Below, piece after piece: positions 27,718-36,299 of a DNA stretch of 64,000 nucleotides. The position numbers were made by a program, and so were the translations under genes. Position 1 is the stretch's first letter. Each line of letters opens with the position of its first letter. Source of the DNA: CAIWHR01 sp963843595. Lineage in GTDB: Bacteria > Pseudomonadota > Gammaproteobacteria > Burkholderiales > Casimicrobiaceae. The notes beneath the pieces were generated by a model, which saw only the letters and a list, made by a program, of their open reading frames with translations, was not told the DNA's origin and made no database searches. The stretch is taken from positions 62,001 through 126,000 of the forward strand of contig CAWJLG010000009.1 in NCBI GenBank assembly GCA_963843595.1, in the 5' to 3' direction.

Positions 27718-29679
27718 ATGAGGCCATTGGAGGAGATGGACGCTCGGCTCGACACGTTCCCGCGGCTGTTGCTGCACCACGCACAGGTGCGCGGCAAGCA
27801 CCCGGCTTGCCGCGAGAAGGACCTCGGCATCTGGCAGACCTGGACCTGGGCGGAAGTGGCGGCCGAGGTGCGCGCGCTCGCCTGCGGTCTTGCCGCGAAC
27901 GGGTTCGCGCGCGGCATGCACCTCGCGATCATCGGCGACAACCGGCCGCGCCTGTACTGGTCGATGCTCGCCGCGCAGTCGCTGGGCGGCATCGCGGTGC
28001 CGATGTATCAGGACGCGCCCGCCGCCGAGTTCGTGTTCGTCCTCGTCGACGCCGAGATCGCCTTCACCGTCGTCGAGGATCAGGAGCAGGTCGACAAGAT
28101 GCTGGAGGCCATGCCGCAGGTGCCCACGCTGAAGCACATCTATTACGACGACCCGCGCGGCCTGCGCAACTACGAGGGCGTCACGAGCTTCGACCGCCTG
28201 CAGGAGATCGGCCGCGAATACGACCGTGCGCACCCGGGGTGGTTCGACGCCGAGATCGCGAAGGGTGAGCCGGGCGACGTGTCGGTGATGCTGTACACGT
28301 CGGGCACGACGGGCAAGCCGAAAGGCGTGTGCCAGACACACGCGGCGTTCATCGCATCCGGCCGGGGCGGCGCCGAGTTCGACAAGCTGACGGCGAGCGA
28401 CAGCATCCTGTCCTACCTGCCGATGGCGTGGGTCGGCGACCACCTGTTCTCGGTCGCGCAGTGGCTCGTGGCGGGCTTCACGATCAACTGTCCCGAGTCG
28501 GGCGACACGGTGATGACCGACCTGCGCGAGATCGGGCCCACGTACTACTTCGCGCCGCCGCGGGTATTCGAGAACCTGCTCACGCAGCTGATGATCCGGA
28601 TGGAGGACGCGAGCGCGCCGAAGCGCGGTCTGTTCCACCACTACATGGACGTGGCGAAGCGCTGCGGCGCCGAGATCCTCGACGGCAAGCCGGTTACGGC
28701 GCGCGACCGGCTGGCCTACGCGCTGGGCACCGTGCTGATCTACGGGCCGCTGCGCAACGTTCTCGGGATGAGCCGGATCCGCGTCGCCTACACTGCCGGA
28801 GCGGCCATCGGTCCGGACCTGTTCCGGTTCTACCGTTCGATCGGCATCAACCTGAAGCAGCTCTACGGCTCGACCGAGACCTGCGCTTATGTGTGTCTGC
28901 AGCCGGACGGCCAGATCAAGTTCGACAGCGTCGGCAAGCCCGCGCCGGGCGTCGAGGTGAAGATCGCGGAGAACGGCGAGGTGCTGGTGCGCGGCCCGAT
29001 GCTGCTCAAGGAGTATTACAAGCGCCCGGACGCGACGGCAGAGTCGATCGATCCCGATGGCTACTTCCGCACCGGCGACGCCGGCATCTTCGACGGTGAC
29101 GGGCACCTCAAGATCATCGACCGCGCGAAGGACGTCGGCCGGCTCGCCGGCGGCGCGATGTTCGCGCCGAACTACCTCGAGAACAAGCTCAAGTTCTTCC
29201 CGCACATCAAGGAGGCCGTTGCTTTCGGCAACGGCCGCGACATGGTGTGCGCGTTCATCAACATCGACATGGGCTCGGTGGGCAACTGGGCCGAGCGCCG
29301 CAACATCGCGTACTCGGGCTATACCGACCTCGCGCAGAAGGCCGAGGTCTACCAGCTGATCCGCGAGTGCGTCGAGAAGGTCAACGCCGAGCTCGCGCGC
29401 GAGGGCGAGCTCGCACATTCGCAGGTGCACCGCTTCCTGGTGCTGCACAAGGAACTCGACCCCGACGACGACGAGCTCACGCGCACGCGCAAGGTGCGAC
29501 GCGGCTTCGTCGCGGAGAAGTACGCGGTGCTGATCGACGCCCTGTACACCGGCAAGGCGGTCCAGCACATCGAGACGCTGGTCAGGTTCGAGGACGGACG
29601 CACGGGAATGGTCGCGGCCGATCTGCGGATCGACGACGCGAAGACGTTTCCGGCCGCGGCCGCCCAGAAGGCCGCCTGA
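27718..29679 (+). CDS. AMP-dependent acyl-CoA synthetase (long-chain type)
   Basis: 653 aa. The adenylate-forming P-loop is MLYTSGTTGKPKGVCQTHAA near residue 200, with the later LYGSTETCAY and GYFRTGDAGIFDGDGHLK motifs of the ANL family. The C-terminal lid has KIIDRAKDVG. It should activate a carboxylic acid with ATP and CoA. The protein is long and matches the FadD/LACS15-type sequences often coded with liv-type transporters. The start could be ATG 27718 or 27736. It begins a plus-strand run of acyl-CoA ligase, LivG, LivH, LivM, LivK, LivF and a PaaK-like protein. The substrate is unknown; an aromatic or branched acid is as likely as a fatty acid. Confidence 0.88.
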   Translation: MRPLEEMDARLDTFPRLLLHHAQVRGKHPACREKDLGIWQTWTWAEVAAEVRALACGLAANGFARGMHLAIIGDNRPRLYWSMLAAQSLGGIAVPMYQDAPAAEFVFVLVDAEIAFTVVEDQEQVDKMLEAMPQVPTLKHIYYDDPRGLRNYEGVTSFDRLQEIGREYDRAHPGWFDAEIAKGEPGDVSVMLYTSGTTGKPKGVCQTHAAFIASGRGGAEFDKLTASDSILSYLPMAWVGDHLFSVAQWLVAGFTINCPESGDTVMTDLREIGPTYYFAPPRVFENLLTQLMIRMEDASAPKRGLFHHYMDVAKRCGAEILDGKPVTARDRLAYALGTVLIYGPLRNVLGMSRIRVAYTAGAAIGPDLFRFYRSIGINLKQLYGSTETCAYVCLQPDGQIKFDSVGKPAPGVEVKIAENGEVLVRGPMLLKEYYKRPDATAESIDPDGYFRTGDAGIFDGDGHLKIIDRAKDVGRLAGGAMFAPNYLENKLKFFPHIKEAVAFGNGRDMVCAFINIDMGSVGNWAERRNIAYSGYTDLAQKAEVYQLIRECVEKVNAELAREGELAHSQVHRFLVLHKELDPDDDELTRTRKVRRGFVAEKYAVLIDALYTGKAVQHIETLVRFEDGRTGMVAADLRIDDAKTFPAAAAQKAA

Positions 29680-29684
29680 TTGCC

Positions 29685-30476
29685 ATGACGACGGGCGAAC
29701 GCAAGATCGGCGATGTCATCCTGAAGCTCGAGAACATCTCGCTGAATTTCGGCGGCGTGCGGGCGCTGACCGAGATCAGCTTCGACGTCCGCGAGCACGA
29801 GATCCGGGCGATCATCGGCCCGAACGGCGCCGGCAAGAGCTCCATGCTCAACGTCATCAATGGCGTCTACCACCCCCAGCACGGGACGATCACCTTCCGT
29901 GGCGAGGTGCGGCGCGACATGGAGCCGCACAAGGCGGCTGCGCAGGGCATCGCGCGGACGTTCCAGAACATTGCGCTGTTCAAGGGCATGAGCGTGCTCG
30001 ACAACATCCTGACCGGGCGCAACCTCAAGATGAAGGCGACGACCCTCGAGCAGGCGATCTATTTCGGGCGCGCTCGGCGCGAGGAGCTCGAACACCGGCG
30101 CAAGGTCGAGGAGGTGATCGACTTCCTCGAGATCCAGCACATCCGCAGGACGCCGGTCGGTCGGCTCCCGTACGGGCTGCAGAAGCGCGTCGAGCTCGCC
30201 CGCGCACTCGCCGCCGAGCCGTCCATGCTGCTGCTGGACGAGCCGATGGCGGGGATGAACGTCGAGGAAAAGCAGGACATGTGCCGATTCATTCTCGACG
30301 TCAACGAGCAGTACGGCACGACCATCGTTCTGATCGAGCACGACATGGGGGTCGTGATGGATATCTCCGACCGCGTCGTCGTGCTCGACTACGGCAAGAA
30401 GATCGGCGACGGCTCGCCCGACGAGGTCCGCAATAACCAGGCGGTCATCGACGCCTACCTCGGCGTTGCGCATTGA
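29685..30476 (+). CDS. livG: LivG-type branched-chain amino acid/acid ABC transporter ATPase
   Basis: 263 aa from ATG at 29685, five bases after the acyl-CoA ligase stop. Walker A is GPNGAGKSSMLNVINGVYHP, the LivG-typical insertion ARTFQNIALFKGMSVLDNIL follows, the signature is GRLPYGLQKRVELARALA (Ser replaced by Pro-Tyr, as in many LivG proteins) and Walker B is MLLLDEPMAGMN. The H-loop is IVLIEHDMGVVM. It pairs with LivF (34074-34916) to drive LivHM. A REP-like repeat lies between this gene and livH. Confidence 0.9.
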   Translation: MTTGERKIGDVILKLENISLNFGGVRALTEISFDVREHEIRAIIGPNGAGKSSMLNVINGVYHPQHGTITFRGEVRRDMEPHKAAAQGIARTFQNIALFKGMSVLDNILTGRNLKMKATTLEQAIYFGRARREELEHRRKVEEVIDFLEIQHIRRTPVGRLPYGLQKRVELARALAAEPSMLLLDEPMAGMNVEEKQDMCRFILDVNEQYGTTIVLIEHDMGVVMDISDRVVVLDYGKKIGDGSPDEVRNNQAVIDAYLGVAH

Positions 30477-30479
30477 AAC

Positions 30480-30559
30480 GAGGTCGGAGCCGTAATCTTT
30501 CATGAGACCGCAAATGCCCGCCCCGACCCATTGCAGCCAAGTGTTACGGCTCTGACCCC
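30480..30559. repeat. REP-like imperfect inverted repeat abutting the livH start codon
   Basis: The left arm at 30480-30496 (GAGGTCGGAGCCGTAAT) and right arm at 30543-30559 (GTTACGGCTCTGACCCC) are reverse complements at 14 of 17 positions. The right arm ends directly at the ATG of livH. The core GTTACG-N-TCTGACCCC recurs at 37653-37679 and 63649-63664. Such short dispersed palindromes resemble REP elements, often mobilised by TnpA-REP proteins, though none is coded here. Confidence 0.6.
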
Positions 30560-31453
30560 ATGTCCTTCTTTCTCGAGGTGCTCATCGGCGGCCTGCTCTC
30601 GGGCGTGATGTACTCGCTCGTCGCACTGGGCTTCGTGCTGATCTACAAGGCGTCGGGCGTGTTCAACTTCGCCCAGGGCGCGATGGTCTTCTTCGCCGCG
30701 CTGACCTACGTCGGGCTGCTCGAGCTCGGACTGCCCGCGCTGCTCGCGCTGCCGGCGACGCTCGCCGTGATGGTCGTGCTGGGGCTCGTCACCGAGCGGG
30801 TCGTGCTGCGCCCGCTGGTCAACCAGCCGCAGATCACGCTGTTCATGGCGACGATCGGCCTCGCGTTCTTCGTCGAAGGCCTCGCGCAGATGGTCTGGGG
30901 CGCCAATGTCCGGGGCCTCGACCTCGGCCTGCAGGACGAGCCGATGCAGTGGCTTTCCGACTCCGCCGGCATGAACATTTCGAAGTTCGACGTGGCCGCG
31001 GCCGGGGTCGCCGCCCTGCTGGTCACGGCACTGGCGCTGTTCTTCAGTCGCACGCGGATCGGGCGCGCGCTGCGCGCAGTGGCCGACGACCACCAGGCGG
31101 CGCTCGCCGTGGGCATTCCGCTGCAGCAGATCTGGGGCATCGTGTGGGGCGTGGCCGGCTTCGTGGCGCTGGTCGCGGGTCTCCTGTGGGGAGCGCGCAA
31201 CGGCGTCCAGTTCGCGCTGACGTTCGTCGCGCTGAAGGCGCTGCCGGTGCTGATCCTCGGCGGCTTCGAGTCGATCCCGGGCGCCATCGTCGGCGGGCTC
31301 ATCATCGGCGCGTCGGAGAAGCTGGCCGAGGTCTATCTCGGCCCGTACGTCGGCGGCGGCATCGAAGGCTGGTTTCCCTACGTGCTCGCGCTCGCCTTCC
31401 TGCTCGTCCGGCCCGAGGGGCTGTTCGGCGAGAAGATCATCCGCCGCATCTGA
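30560..31453 (+). CDS. livH: LivH-type ABC transporter permease
   Basis: 297 aa with about eight membrane helices. It begins FFLEVLIGGLLSGVMYSLVA, which is the normal LivH start, and contains the permease loop RALRAVADDHQAALAVGIPL. The ATG at 30560 has no Shine-Dalgarno sequence, since a REP-like repeat ends at the base before it; translation may depend on the repeat structure or on the preceding gene. It forms the membrane channel with LivM, coded 24 bases downstream. The protein end (EGLFGEKIIRRI) is typical. Confidence 0.9.
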   Translation: MSFFLEVLIGGLLSGVMYSLVALGFVLIYKASGVFNFAQGAMVFFAALTYVGLLELGLPALLALPATLAVMVVLGLVTERVVLRPLVNQPQITLFMATIGLAFFVEGLAQMVWGANVRGLDLGLQDEPMQWLSDSAGMNISKFDVAAAGVAALLVTALALFFSRTRIGRALRAVADDHQAALAVGIPLQQIWGIVWGVAGFVALVAGLLWGARNGVQFALTFVALKALPVLILGGFESIPGAIVGGLIIGASEKLAEVYLGPYVGGGIEGWFPYVLALAFLLVRPEGLFGEKIIRRI

Positions 31454-31477
31454 CCGGAACAACGAACCGAGAAGACG

Positions 31478-32551
31478 ATGTTCTACCGCGAAGCCGGCCA
31501 GTTCAAGACGACCTACCAGGCGGATGCCGCGATCTTCCCGATCCGGCAGGACCGGATCGCGGTCGCCGCGATCGCGCTCGTCGCGTTCGTTGCCATCCCG
31601 TTCCTCGCGACGCCGTATGCGTTCACCGGGATCCTGATCCCGTTCCTGATCCTGTCGCTGGCGGCGCTCGGCCTCAATATCCTCACCGGCTACGCGGGCC
31701 AGCTCTCGCTCGGCACCGCCGCGTTCATGGCGGTGGGGGCATTCGCGTCGTACAACTTCGTGCTGCGCATTCCGGGCATGCCGGTGCTGCTGGCCTTCGT
31801 CTGCGGCGGGCTGATGGCCGCCGCCGTGGGCGTGCTGTTCGGCCTGCCGAGCCTGCGCATCCGCGGGTTCTACCTCGCGGTCGCGACGCTGGCCGCGCAG
31901 TTCTTCGTCGTCTGGTGCCTGTCGAAGGTGGGCTGGTTCTCGAACTACAGCTCGTCGGGCGTGATCACCGCGCAGCCGATCGAGATCTTCGGCTACACGT
32001 TCAAGTCCGAGGTGTCGAAGTATCTGCTGGTGCTGACGATCGTCGTCGTGATGGCGCTGGCGGCGAAGAACATGGCCCGCGGCAATCTGGGACGCAAGTG
32101 GATGGCGGTGCGCGACATGGACGTCGCCGCCGAGGTGATCGGCATCCGGATGCTGCACACCAAGCTGTCGGCGTTCGCGATCAGCTCGTTCTACTGCGGA
32201 ATCGCCGGCGCGCTGTACGCGTACGCGTACCTGGGCACCGTGGAGCCCGAGGCCTACAGTCTCGACCTTTCGTTCCGCGTGCTGTTCATGATCATCATCG
32301 GCGGTGTCGGCAGCGTGCTGGGCGCGTTCCTCGGCAGCGCGTTCATCACGTTGATGCCAATTCTGCTCAACAACGGTGTCACCTACCTCGATCGCCAGGG
32401 GTTCAACATCCCGCAGAGCGTGACGTCGAACTTGGAGGTGATGGTGTTCGGCGCGTTGATCATCTTCTTCCTGGCCGTCGAGCCGCATGGCCTCGCGCGG
32501 CTGTGGCAGATCGCGAAGGAAAAATTGCGGTTGTGGCCGTTCCCGCACTGA
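31478..32551 (+). CDS. livM: LivM-type ABC transporter permease
   Basis: 357 aa, about nine to ten membrane helices. It contains the LivM core LGLNILTGYAGQLSLGTAAF and the cytoplasmic loop KWMAVRDMDVAAEVIGIRML. The N-terminus carries about 30 polar residues (MFYREAGQFKTTYQADAAIF), longer than in E. coli LivM but common in liv-type systems beside acyl-CoA ligases. It heterodimerises with LivH. ATG at 31478 follows GAGAAG. Confidence 0.9.
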   Translation: MFYREAGQFKTTYQADAAIFPIRQDRIAVAAIALVAFVAIPFLATPYAFTGILIPFLILSLAALGLNILTGYAGQLSLGTAAFMAVGAFASYNFVLRIPGMPVLLAFVCGGLMAAAVGVLFGLPSLRIRGFYLAVATLAAQFFVVWCLSKVGWFSNYSSSGVITAQPIEIFGYTFKSEVSKYLLVLTIVVVMALAAKNMARGNLGRKWMAVRDMDVAAEVIGIRMLHTKLSAFAISSFYCGIAGALYAYAYLGTVEPEAYSLDLSFRVLFMIIIGGVGSVLGAFLGSAFITLMPILLNNGVTYLDRQGFNIPQSVTSNLEVMVFGALIIFFLAVEPHGLARLWQIAKEKLRLWPFPH

Positions 32552-32582
32552 TGGCGCCTTGGAGTGCGCCGTTGCAGGCCGG

Positions 32583-32611
32583 TTGACACCGAAAGTGGTT
32601 TCACCAATGCT
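32583..32611 (+). promoter_or_regulatory. Possible internal promoter before livK
   Basis: A perfect -35 TTGACA at 32583-32588 is followed after 17 bases by AATGCT, a poor -10 (three of six matches). It lies 78 bases upstream of the receptor ATG. Extra transcription of the receptor gene would be sensible, but the weak -10 keeps this tentative. Confidence 0.3.
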
Positions 32612-32665
32612 CATCTGTTTGAATCATCGCTCCGGTCCGGAGACGATCTTGTGAGGAGGAAAGCA

Positions 32666-33979
32666 ATGAAGGCAATCAAGGCGGCAATGCTGGGCGTGGC
32701 ACTGCTCGGCGCTGCGACCGTTGTCGAGGCGCAGAATCAGCAATTCATTCCGATCCTGTCGTACCGCGTCGGCCCCTATGCCGCCGGCGGTTCCGGCTAC
32801 TTCGGCGGCACGATCGACTACTTCAACCTCGTCAACGCGACGGGCGGCATCAACGGCGTCAAGCTGCTGTGGGAGGAGTGCGAGACCGAATACAACGCGT
32901 CGCGCGGCGTCGAATGCTACGAGCGGCTGAAGAAGAAGGAGGGCGGCGCCTCGACGGTCGAGCCGCTGTCGACCGGCATCGCCTACGGCCTGCTCGACCG
33001 CGTCGCGCAGGACAAGATCCCGATGACGACTTTCGGCTATGGCAGCGCGAATGCTGCCGACGGCCGCGTGTTCGAGTGGGTGTTCCCGATCGGCACGACG
33101 TACTGGAGCCAGGCCTCGGCGATGATCGCCTACCTGGGCCAGAAGGAAGGCGGCCTCGACAAGCTGAAGGGCAAGAAGATCGTCGACCTGTACCACGATT
33201 CGGCGTTCGGCAAGGAGCCGCTGCCGGTCTTCGACGCGTTCGCGTCGAAGTTGGGCTTCGAACTCACCAAGCTCGCGGTCGCACACCCGGGCAATACCCA
33301 GGAATCGCAGTGGCTGCAGATCCGCCAGATCAAGCCCGACTACGTGATCCTCTGGGGCTGGGGCGTGATGAATCCGACGGCGCTGAAGGCCGCCGCGAAG
33401 ACTGGCTTCCCCCGCGAGAAGATGATCGGTGTCTGGTGGGCGGGCTCGGAAGAGGACGTCATTCCTGCCGGTGACGCCGCGAAGGGCTACGTGACGGCGG
33501 CGTTCTCGGCGCCGGGCACGAGCTTCCCGGTGATGCAGGACATCAAGAACAAGGTCTACGGGGCCGGCAAGGGCAACCTCGAGGACAAGTCGCGCCAGGG
33601 CTCCATCTACCACACCCGCGGCGTGACCTACGGCATGATCATCGTCGAAGCGATCCGTGTGGCGCAGGAAAAGTACGGCAAGGGCAAGGTGATGACGCCC
33701 ACGCAGGTGCGCTGGGGCCTCGAGCATCTCAACCTCTCCGAAGCGCGGATCAAGGAGCTGGGCGCGGCCGGCATGTTCCCGCCGATCAAGACGAGCTGCC
33801 TCGACCATGAGGGCTCGGGCCAGGTGAAGTTCCAGGTCTGGGACGGCAAGGGCTTCAAACCGGTGACCGGATTCATCAAGGGCGACTCCGACATGATCCG
33901 CAAGATGGTCGACGAGAGCGCCGCCAAGTACGCGGCGGAGAAGAAGATCACGCCGCGCGATTGCGCCAAGGAAGGCTGA
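32666..33979 (+). CDS. LivK-type ABC transporter substrate-binding protein
   Basis: 437 aa from ATG at 32666, preceded by GAGGAGG at 32653-32659; the frame is open upstream but that region lacks a start with a ribosome site. A signal peptide is cleaved near VVEAQ|NQQ, so the product is periplasmic. The mature part is a Peripla_BP_6 receptor: FGGTIDYFNLVNATGGINGV, KIVDLYHDSAFGKEPLPVFD and IKPDYVILWGWGVMNPTALK. Receptors of this group in liv-type loci with acyl-CoA ligases often bind aromatic or short carboxylic acids rather than leucine; the ligand here is not known. A hairpin follows directly. Confidence 0.88.
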   Translation: MKAIKAAMLGVALLGAATVVEAQNQQFIPILSYRVGPYAAGGSGYFGGTIDYFNLVNATGGINGVKLLWEECETEYNASRGVECYERLKKKEGGASTVEPLSTGIAYGLLDRVAQDKIPMTTFGYGSANAADGRVFEWVFPIGTTYWSQASAMIAYLGQKEGGLDKLKGKKIVDLYHDSAFGKEPLPVFDAFASKLGFELTKLAVAHPGNTQESQWLQIRQIKPDYVILWGWGVMNPTALKAAAKTGFPREKMIGVWWAGSEEDVIPAGDAAKGYVTAAFSAPGTSFPVMQDIKNKVYGAGKGNLEDKSRQGSIYHTRGVTYGMIIVEAIRVAQEKYGKGKVMTPTQVRWGLEHLNLSEARIKELGAAGMFPPIKTSCLDHEGSGQVKFQVWDGKGFKPVTGFIKGDSDMIRKMVDESAAKYAAEKKITPRDCAKEG

Positions 33980-33986
33980 TCCGCCG

Positions 33987-34010
33987 GGCCCTCCCGCAAC
34001 CGGGAGGGCT
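33987..34010 (+). terminator. Hairpin between livK and livF
   Basis: GGCCCTCCCG (33987-33996) pairs with CGGGAGGGCT (34001-34010) around CAAC, nine Watson-Crick pairs plus one G-T. It begins eight bases after the receptor stop codon and has no T-run. It may protect the receptor message from decay or reduce read-through into livF. Confidence 0.45.
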
Positions 34011-34073
34011 CGGGCGAGGGCTCCTGACCGAACCCTCGCCCGAGCAGAACCAACCCACATCGCCCACGCATCC

Positions 34074-34916
34074 ATGTCCGCCGCCCCCGCCAGCGCAGCC
34101 GTGCCCGCGACCGCCAAGGCACTGCTCACGATCAACAACATCGAGGTCATCTACGACCACGTGATCCTCGTGTTGAAGGGTGTGTCGCTCGACGTGCCCG
34201 AGGGGTCGGTCGTCGCGCTGCTCGGCGCCAATGGCGCCGGCAAGAGCACGACGCTGAAGTCGATCTCGAACCTCCTCGCCGCCGAGCGCGGCGACGTGAC
34301 CAAGGGCTCGATCGAGTTCAGGGGCCAGCGCGTCGACAAGCTGACGCCCAACGAGCTCGTACGGATGGGCGTGTGCCAGGTCATGGAGGGGCGGCACTGC
34401 TTCGCCCACCTCACCGTCGAGGAGAACCTGCTCACCGGCGCCTACACGCGGAAGATCTCGCGCAGCGAGCTCAAGGCCGAACTCGAGCGTGTCTACCACT
34501 ACTTTCCGCGCCTCAAGACCCGCCGCGCCAGCCTGTCGGGCTACACGTCCGGCGGCGAGCAGCAGATGACGGCGGTGGGCCGCGCGCTGATGGCCCGGCC
34601 GTCGATGATCCTGCTCGACGAGCCGTCGATGGGCCTCGCGCCGCAGATCGTCGAGGAGATCTTCGAAATCGTGCGCGACCTCAACACCAAGGAGCGGGTG
34701 TCGTTCCTGCTTGCGGAGCAGAACACGATGGTGGCGCTGCGCTTCGCCGACTACGGCTACATCCTGGAGAACGGCCGCGTGGTCATGGATGGGGCGGCAA
34801 AGGATCTCGCCCAGAACGAGGACGTGAAGGAGTTCTACCTCGGCTTGTCGACGGCGGGCCGGAAGAGCTTCCGCGACGTCAAACATTACCGCCGGCGCAA
34901 GCGCTGGCTGGCCTGA
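34074..34916 (+). CDS. livF: LivF-type ABC transporter ATPase
   Basis: 280 aa. The P-loop is GANGAGKSTTLKSISNLL, the signature region is SGYTSGGEQQMTAVGRALMA (SGGEQ) and Walker B is MILLDEPSMGLAPQ. MEGRHCFAHLTVEENLLTGA is the usual LivF stretch. About 18 residues precede the normal LivF start and the C-terminus carries a basic tail (KSFRDVKHYRRRKRWLA) absent from E. coli LivF but frequent in this locus type. It pairs with LivG. Confidence 0.9.
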   Translation: MSAAPASAAVPATAKALLTINNIEVIYDHVILVLKGVSLDVPEGSVVALLGANGAGKSTTLKSISNLLAAERGDVTKGSIEFRGQRVDKLTPNELVRMGVCQVMEGRHCFAHLTVEENLLTGAYTRKISRSELKAELERVYHYFPRLKTRRASLSGYTSGGEQQMTAVGRALMARPSMILLDEPSMGLAPQIVEEIFEIVRDLNTKERVSFLLAEQNTMVALRFADYGYILENGRVVMDGAAKDLAQNEDVKEFYLGLSTAGRKSFRDVKHYRRRKRWLA

Positions 34917-34974
34917 AAACGCGCGCGAGCGGCCGGGTCGAGACTCGGTACCGCTACCCACACACGAGCCTGCG

Positions 34975-36213
34975 ATGTCCGACCATTTCGACACCCTGGA
35001 AACGCGCGACCCCGAAGTCCGCGAGCGCGCCCTCATCGCCCAGTTGCCGCGCCAGATCGCGTACGCGAAAGCGAACGCGCCCGCTCTGGCGCAGATTCTC
35101 GCCGGCGTCGATCCGGCTTCGGTGACCTCGCGCGCCGCGCTTGCCGCATTGCCGGTGATACGCAAGTCCGAGCTCGGCGAGCTGCAGAAAGCGGCGCGTC
35201 CGTTCGGAGGCCTGGCCGCCGCTCGCTGGGGTGACGCCGTGCGCGTGTTCGCCTCGCCCGGCCCGATCTACGAGCCCGAGGGCGGCAATCCCGACTATTG
35301 GCGGCTCGCGCGTGCGCTGTTCGCGGCGGGGTTCCGCCGGGGCGATCTCGTGCACAACTGTTTCGCGTATCACTTCACGCCGGCCGGCTCGATGCTGGAG
35401 ACCGGCGCCCACGCGCTCGGGTGCGCAGTGTTCCCCGGCGGCATCGGCCAGACCGAGCAGCAGGTCCAGGCGATGGCCGATCTCGCACCGGCCGGTTATG
35501 TCGGCACGCCGTCGTTCCTGCGCATCATCCTGGAGAAGGCCGACGAGCTCGGCGTGAAGCTGCCGAGCCTGACGAAGGCGCTGGTGTCCGGCGAGGCGTT
35601 TCCCCTCAGCCTGCGCGATGTGCTCGCCGCACGCGGCATCGCGGGCTACCAGGCCTACGCCACCGCGGACCTCGGCTCGATCGCCTACGAGACGTCCGCG
35701 CGCGAAGGGCTGGTCGTCGACGAAGGGGTGCTGGTCGAACTCGTGCGACCGGGGACCGGCGATCCCGTGGCGCCCGGCGAAGTGGGTGAGGTCGTCGTGA
35801 CGTCGCTGTTCAACGCGCGCTACCCGCTGATCCGCTTCGGGACCGGCGACCTCTCGGCGTTCCTGCCCGGGACCAGTCCCTGCGGGCGCACCAACGTGCG
35901 CATCAAGGGCTGGATGGGCCGTGCCGACCAGACGACGAAGGTGAAGGGCCTGTTCGTCCACCCGGGGCAGGTCGCCGCGGTGGCGAAGCGGCACCCCGAG
36001 ATCGCACGTGCGCGGCTCGTCGTCGACAACGCGGCCGGCGGCGACCGGATGACACTGCACGTCGAGACGGTGGGCGGGGCGGCCGCAAGTGCGGAGGCGA
36101 TCGTGGCGTCGATTCGCGACGTTACCAAGCTGCGCGGGGAAGTGGTGCTGCGCTCTGCGGGCGAGTTGCCGAACGACGGCAAGGTCATCGACGACATCCG
36201 CAAGTACGACTGA
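34975..36213 (+). CDS. PaaK-like adenylate-forming family protein lacking the canonical nucleotide loop
   Basis: 412 aa, slightly shorter than phenylacetate-CoA ligase (about 430-440). The overall fold is PaaK-like: QIAYAKANAP, SLTKALVSGEAFPLSLRDVL, YPLIRFGTGDLSAFLPG, and the C-terminal lid GWMGRADQTTKVKGLFVHPG. However, the P-loop that should read SSGTTGKPT is replaced by ASPGPIYEPEGGNP near residues 90-103. ATP use by the normal mechanism is therefore doubtful. It is the last gene of the liv-type locus and lies 58 bases after livF, so it probably acts on the imported acid or its CoA ester. The exact reaction is unknown. Confidence 0.75.
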   Translation: MSDHFDTLETRDPEVRERALIAQLPRQIAYAKANAPALAQILAGVDPASVTSRAALAALPVIRKSELGELQKAARPFGGLAAARWGDAVRVFASPGPIYEPEGGNPDYWRLARALFAAGFRRGDLVHNCFAYHFTPAGSMLETGAHALGCAVFPGGIGQTEQQVQAMADLAPAGYVGTPSFLRIILEKADELGVKLPSLTKALVSGEAFPLSLRDVLAARGIAGYQAYATADLGSIAYETSAREGLVVDEGVLVELVRPGTGDPVAPGEVGEVVVTSLFNARYPLIRFGTGDLSAFLPGTSPCGRTNVRIKGWMGRADQTTKVKGLFVHPGQVAAVAKRHPEIARARLVVDNAAGGDRMTLHVETVGGAAASAEAIVASIRDVTKLRGEVVLRSAGELPNDGKVIDDIRKYD

Positions 36214-36299
36214 CCGGATTCGGCGGCGTTCGCCTGCGCGGCCGACTTCCTGGCCGTCATCGCGTGCTACGATGACCTGCGCACTCTGCCCCGACTGCC

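Noticed and set aside
33979..34074. Possible start of a new operon at livF
   Set aside because: The hairpin has no T-run and livF is needed with livG, so read-through is more likely.
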